Source: an uncultured Actinomycetes bacterium
Lineage (GTDB): Bacteria > Actinomycetota > Acidimicrobiia > Acidimicrobiales > SZUA-35
Direction: 5' to 3'
Length of the DNA: 41,601 nucleotides
NCBI GenBank assembly: GCA_902826025.1
Contig: CADEDH010000018.1
Coordinates: forward strand, 12,633 to 54,233
Shown here: piece by piece, positions 38,891-41,601 of the stretch
How the letters are laid out: each line of letters begins with the position of its first letter
How positions within the stretch are numbered: position 1 is the first letter of the stretch
The notes under the pieces: generated by a model
What the model was told of the DNA's origin: nothing
What the model saw: the letters and a program-made list of their open reading frames with translations, nothing else
The model's database searches: none
Position numbers and translations under genes: made by a program

Positions 38891-40186
38891 ATGAACGAGA
38901 CCCTGACCTTGGACGACATCGTGCTCCACGACATCGGCCAGTGGCAGCGCACGGGCTACCCGTGGGAGGCGTGGGCCCGGCTCCGGCGCGAGGCGCCGGT
39001 GTACTGGTACGACCGCCCTGGCATCGACCCGGCGTGGATGGTGACCCGGCACGCCGACGTGCGGGCGGTGGAGGCCGACGCCACGACGTTCATCAACGGC
39101 GGCCCCCAGCTCCGCTACGCCAACCAGGACTACAACCACCGGGCCACGCTGGCCCGGGAACGCAAGGCCGAGCTGCACGGTTGGGACGCCCGGGCGGCCG
39201 ACGACATGATCTACCTCGACGCCGCCGAACATGCCCGGCTGCGTTCGCTGATGGCCCGCAGCTTCACCCCGGCCCGATGCCGAGACCTGGCGGCCGAGCT
39301 CGACGCCACGGCCCGGGCCATCGTGGCCGCCTTCGAGCAGACCCTCGACGAGCGGGGGGAAGCGTGCCTGGTCAACGACCTGGCGGTGAAGCTGCCACTG
39401 GCCACGATCTGCTCGATGCTGGGCCTACCCGACGGCGACTGGGCCGACATCCACCGCTGGACCGACGCCATGTTCGACGTCGACACCATGCGGTGGGCCG
39501 ACCCGGGCGAGGATCGCCGCCAGATGCGCAAGCGCCTCCACGGCGAGTTCCACCACTACATCGACGACGTGATCGAGCAGCGGCGGCGGGCGCCGGGGAA
39601 CGACCTGGCCTCCAAGCTGGTGGAGGCCCGGCCCGACGGCACGCCGCTGGGCCATCAGGAGCTGCACGGCTACATCAAGCTGCTGATCTCGGGCGGCAAC
39701 GAGACCACCCGCAACGCCACCAGCCGGGGGATCCTGGCCCTGCTCGAACGGCCAGACGAGATCGAGCGCTTCCACGCCGCCCCCGAGGCGCGGCTGGAGT
39801 CGCTGGTGGACGAGGTGGTGCGGTTCACCTCACCCGTGATCCAGTTCGTGCGCACCGCCACCCGTGACACCGTGGTGGGGGGCCAGACGGTGCGGGCGGG
39901 CGAGATGGTGGTGCTGTGGTACCCGTCGGCCAACCGCGACGAGCGGGCCTTCACCGACCCCGACCGGCTCGACATCGGCCGCCAACCAAACGACCACGTG
40001 GGCTTCGGCCACGGCGCCCACTTCTGCCTGGGGGCCAACCTGGCCCGATGGGAGCTGCGGTCGATCTTCCGGGCCCTGGGCGAGGCGGGCACGCTGGGCC
40101 GCCTGCAGGTGGCGGGCGAGGGCCGCTGGCTGACCGACCTCCACGTCGGCGCCCTGGCCGAGATCCCGGTGCGCCGCCGGGCCTGA
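38891..40186 (+). CDS. Cytochrome P450
   Basis: A 431-residue soluble P450 with I-helix motif SGGNETTR (about 262), K-helix EVVR and heme loop FGHGAHFCLGA with Cys379. It is collinear with the P450 at 25242: GYPWEAWARLRREAPVYWYDRPG, FTPARCRDLAAEL and the ending RWLTDLHVGA correspond in both. A first ATG at 38878 is out of frame; ATG 38891 follows a GAGG-type site. It lies between the cupin and the SRPBCC gene. An electron-transfer partner is not in the window. Substrate unknown; terpenoid or aliphatic hydroxylation is common in the group. Confidence 0.95.
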   Translation: MNETLTLDDIVLHDIGQWQRTGYPWEAWARLRREAPVYWYDRPGIDPAWMVTRHADVRAVEADATTFINGGPQLRYANQDYNHRATLARERKAELHGWDARAADDMIYLDAAEHARLRSLMARSFTPARCRDLAAELDATARAIVAAFEQTLDERGEACLVNDLAVKLPLATICSMLGLPDGDWADIHRWTDAMFDVDTMRWADPGEDRRQMRKRLHGEFHHYIDDVIEQRRRAPGNDLASKLVEARPDGTPLGHQELHGYIKLLISGGNETTRNATSRGILALLERPDEIERFHAAPEARLESLVDEVVRFTSPVIQFVRTATRDTVVGGQTVRAGEMVVLWYPSANRDERAFTDPDRLDIGRQPNDHVGFGHGAHFCLGANLARWELRSIFRALGEAGTLGRLQVAGEGRWLTDLHVGALAEIPVRRRA

Positions 40187-40251
40187 GCGCCGAGCCAAGC
40201 CCATGCCGTCGGCGGACCCCGGCGCCGTTCGTGCCCCGGTGGGCCGGCGAC

Positions 40252-40257
40252 TAACGT
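40252..40257 (+). promoter_or_regulatory. -10-like TAACGT for the SRPBCC gene, leaderless spacing
   Basis: TAACGT ends 8 nt before ATG 40266. The same hexamer with similar GCxGxGT-type spacer occurs at the aldo/keto reductase start, which supports a shared promoter form. Confidence 0.55.
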
Positions 40258-40265
40258 GCCGGGTC

Positions 40266-40727
40266 ATGAGTGATCCGATCTTCTCCTACGACCATTCGGT
40301 CGACGTCGACGCCGCACCCGAGGCCGTCTACGACATCGTCTCCGACCTGCGCCGCACCGGGGAGTGGTCGCCCATGAACCAGGGCGGCGAGTGGCTCGAC
40401 GGCGGCACCGCGAAGGTGGGCGACTGGTTCGAGGGCCACAACAAGATGGGCAAGATGGAGTGGAAGGCCAAGGTGGAGATCACCGAGGCCGAGCGCCCGT
40501 CCCGGTTCGGGTTCTGGACGCTGGGCAAGGAGGCCAACCTCGTGCACTGGTCGTACAGCGTGGAGCCGGCGGGGAACGGTTCGAAGCTGACGCAGCACTA
40601 CCGGCTCTACAACGCCCCCGAGGGCATCGCCAAGGGGCCGGGCGGCGTCGAGGGCTGGTGCCAGGCGGTGCAGGGCAACATCCAACAGTCCTGCGCCGGA
40701 ATCAAGACCCTGGCCGAGCAGGCCTGA
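40266..40727 (+). CDS. SRPBCC (START/Bet v1-like) family protein
   Basis: A 153-residue helix-grip protein with the family opening FSYDHSVDVDAAPEAVYDIVSDLRRTGEWSP and the long C-terminal helix WCQAVQGNIQQSCAGIKTLAEQA closing a hydrophobic cavity. Such proteins bind or cyclise lipids and polyketide- or terpenoid-like molecules. ATG 40266 is chosen over 40203 because of the TAACGT element and because the domain begins there. It is 6 bp upstream of the PhnD-like gene, so the two form an operon. It may chaperone the product of the adjacent P450. Confidence 0.87.
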   Translation: MSDPIFSYDHSVDVDAAPEAVYDIVSDLRRTGEWSPMNQGGEWLDGGTAKVGDWFEGHNKMGKMEWKAKVEITEAERPSRFGFWTLGKEANLVHWSYSVEPAGNGSKLTQHYRLYNAPEGIAKGPGGVEGWCQAVQGNIQQSCAGIKTLAEQA

Positions 40728-40733
40728 GCGGCC

Positions 40734-41594
40734 GTGGCTGGCACCCTGGCCGGGGGTGGCGGCGAGGCCGGGCGGCCGGTGCTGGTGGGGGCGACGGCGT
40801 CGGACCCGGCCCACTCGGTGACGATCTGGAACCACATCCGGGCCTGGTTCAACGGCCACGGGATGCCGATCGAGTACGCCCTCTACTCCACCTACGACGC
40901 CCTGTGCCGGGCCCTGCTCGACGGCACGGTGGACATCGCCTGGAACGCCCCGATGGCCCACGCCCAGAGCCTGCTGGTGAGCGGCGGGGCGTGCCGCACC
41001 CTGGCCATGCGCGACACCGACGACGGCGTGGCCAGCGTGATCGTCGCCCTGCGGTCGTCGGGCATCACCACGGTCGACGACCTGCGGGGCCGCACGGTGG
41101 CGGTGGGTGTGCCCACGTCGAGCGAGCTGCGGCTGATCCCCGGGATCCAGCTGGAGCGGCAGGGCTTCTCGCTGGAGACCGACTGCCATCACGCCGAGCT
41201 CACCCCCCGGCCGGCGCCCAATGGCGTGGAGTGGGTCGACGACTTCCTCATCTTCGACGCCGTGCGCGACGGCCGAGCCGACGCCGGGATCATCTTCGAG
41301 CCGTGGCTGGGCCACCTCCTGCGCAAGCGGGGCCTGAACGCCGAGGACGTGGTGGTGGTGTGGCGCACCGAGCCGTTCTGCCACTGTGCCTTCACCGCCC
41401 GTCCCGGTTTCGACGAGGGACTGGCCGCCCAGTTCGTCGATCTGCTCACGTCGATGGATCCGGGCGAGCCCGAGGTGGCCGAGATGATGCGCCTGGAGCA
41501 CCTCACCCGCTGGCTCCCCGCCAGCGACGACGGCTGGACCGCCCTGGCCGACGCTATCCGCGCCCGCAACCTCCAGGGCGCCACGTTCAATTGA
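40734..41594 (+). CDS. PhnD-like substrate-binding-fold protein without signal peptide
   Basis: A 286-residue protein with the fold pattern of phosphate/phosphonate-binding PhnD/PtxB proteins: ALYSTYDALCRALLDGTVDIAWNAPMAHAQ, IVALRSSGITTVDDLRGRTVAVGVPTSSE and DAVRDGRADAGIIFEPWL. Family members normally carry a Sec or lipoprotein signal; here the N-terminus (AGTLAGGGGEAGRP) is polar with no hydrophobic core, so the protein appears cytoplasmic. No permease or ATPase genes follow before the window ends 7 bp later. GTG 40734 lies 6 bp after the SRPBCC stop. It could be a cytoplasmic ligand sensor or enzyme. A missed upstream signal is unlikely because the SRPBCC gene ends there. Confidence 0.78.
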   Translation: MAGTLAGGGGEAGRPVLVGATASDPAHSVTIWNHIRAWFNGHGMPIEYALYSTYDALCRALLDGTVDIAWNAPMAHAQSLLVSGGACRTLAMRDTDDGVASVIVALRSSGITTVDDLRGRTVAVGVPTSSELRLIPGIQLERQGFSLETDCHHAELTPRPAPNGVEWVDDFLIFDAVRDGRADAGIIFEPWLGHLLRKRGLNAEDVVVVWRTEPFCHCAFTARPGFDEGLAAQFVDLLTSMDPGEPEVAEMMRLEHLTRWLPASDDGWTALADAIRARNLQGATFN

Positions 41595-41601
41595 GCACGG
41601 G

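Noticed and set aside
37007..39232. A 741-codon frame extending the sortase upstream
   Set aside because: The upstream part is antisense to the cupin and P450 genes and not sortase-like. The proposed start is TTG 38164.

Overview
The window is GC-rich DNA with dense codon-biased genes, many 4-bp GTGA/ATGA stop-start overlaps and frequent GTG starts. It also carries an F420-type LLM oxidoreductase, two cytochromes P450, a class E sortase with an LAxTG-type substrate, and a SOS box of the actinobacterial GAAC-N4-GTTC type. Together these point to a high-GC actinomycetote. The mix of P450, SDR, crotonase and LLM genes resembles Acidimicrobiia, but that placement is inference. No rRNA, tRNA, CRISPR array, intact transposase or phage gene was seen.

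Layout. 1-2377: end of an ABC importer operon (ATPase tail, permease, NMT1/THI5-type binding lipoprotein). 2380-3700: a scar with a low-GC secreted mini-protein and a decayed Rieske oxygenase pseudogene. 3779-8118: cytosine-deaminase-like amidohydrolase, a WXG100-like/alpha-beta hydrolase fusion, a divergent amidase and a tiny lipoprotein. 8142-10543: PYROXD2-like FAD oxidoreductase and an atypical membrane protein. 10653-15997: RidA-family gene and a molybdenum hydroxylase operon (fused FAD/2Fe-2S subunit, Mo subunit, LLM oxidoreductase). 16103-21963 (plus): NTF2-like protein, SDR, two-gene ThDP decarboxylase, second SDR, crotonase-like protein, MFS transporter. 21980-27651 (minus): zinc ADH, P450, NTF2-like, methyltransferase, SDR and double-hotdog genes, tightly packed. 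27726-29919: dinB under a SOS box, and an aldo/keto reductase. 30043-32064: Gmad2-like lipoprotein and a yceI/marR divergent pair with two operators. 32152-38164: envelope module of class E sortase, a 1003-aa LANTG surface protein and an OmpA-BMP fusion. 38423-41594: cupin, second P450, SRPBCC protein and a PhnD-like binding protein without signal peptide.

How the genes may work together. The ABC importer, amidohydrolase, amidase, RidA-family protein and molybdenum hydroxylase suggest uptake and hydrolysis of N-containing heterocycles or amides, with the dead Rieske gene as a lost step. The 16.6-27.7 kb region looks like CoA-thioester, terpenoid or steroid-type small-molecule metabolism. The 32-38 kb block is a cell-surface module in which the sortase probably anchors the neighbouring LANTG protein. 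These pathway assignments are inference from gene families and adjacency.

Regulation and non-coding structure. Ten genes have a -10-like hexamer (mostly TANNNT) 6-8 nt before the start codon, as expected for leaderless transcripts. An eleventh such arrangement precedes a 15-codon leader ORF coupled to the OmpA-BMP gene. Two copies of a ~115-bp nested palindromic repeat lie 11 kb apart in opposite orientations, with a shorter possible relative at 16.5 kb. The strongest candidates for something undescribed are the OmpA-BMP fusion with its leader ORF, the sortase/LANTG propeller-like protein, the nested repeat family and the WXG-hydrolase.
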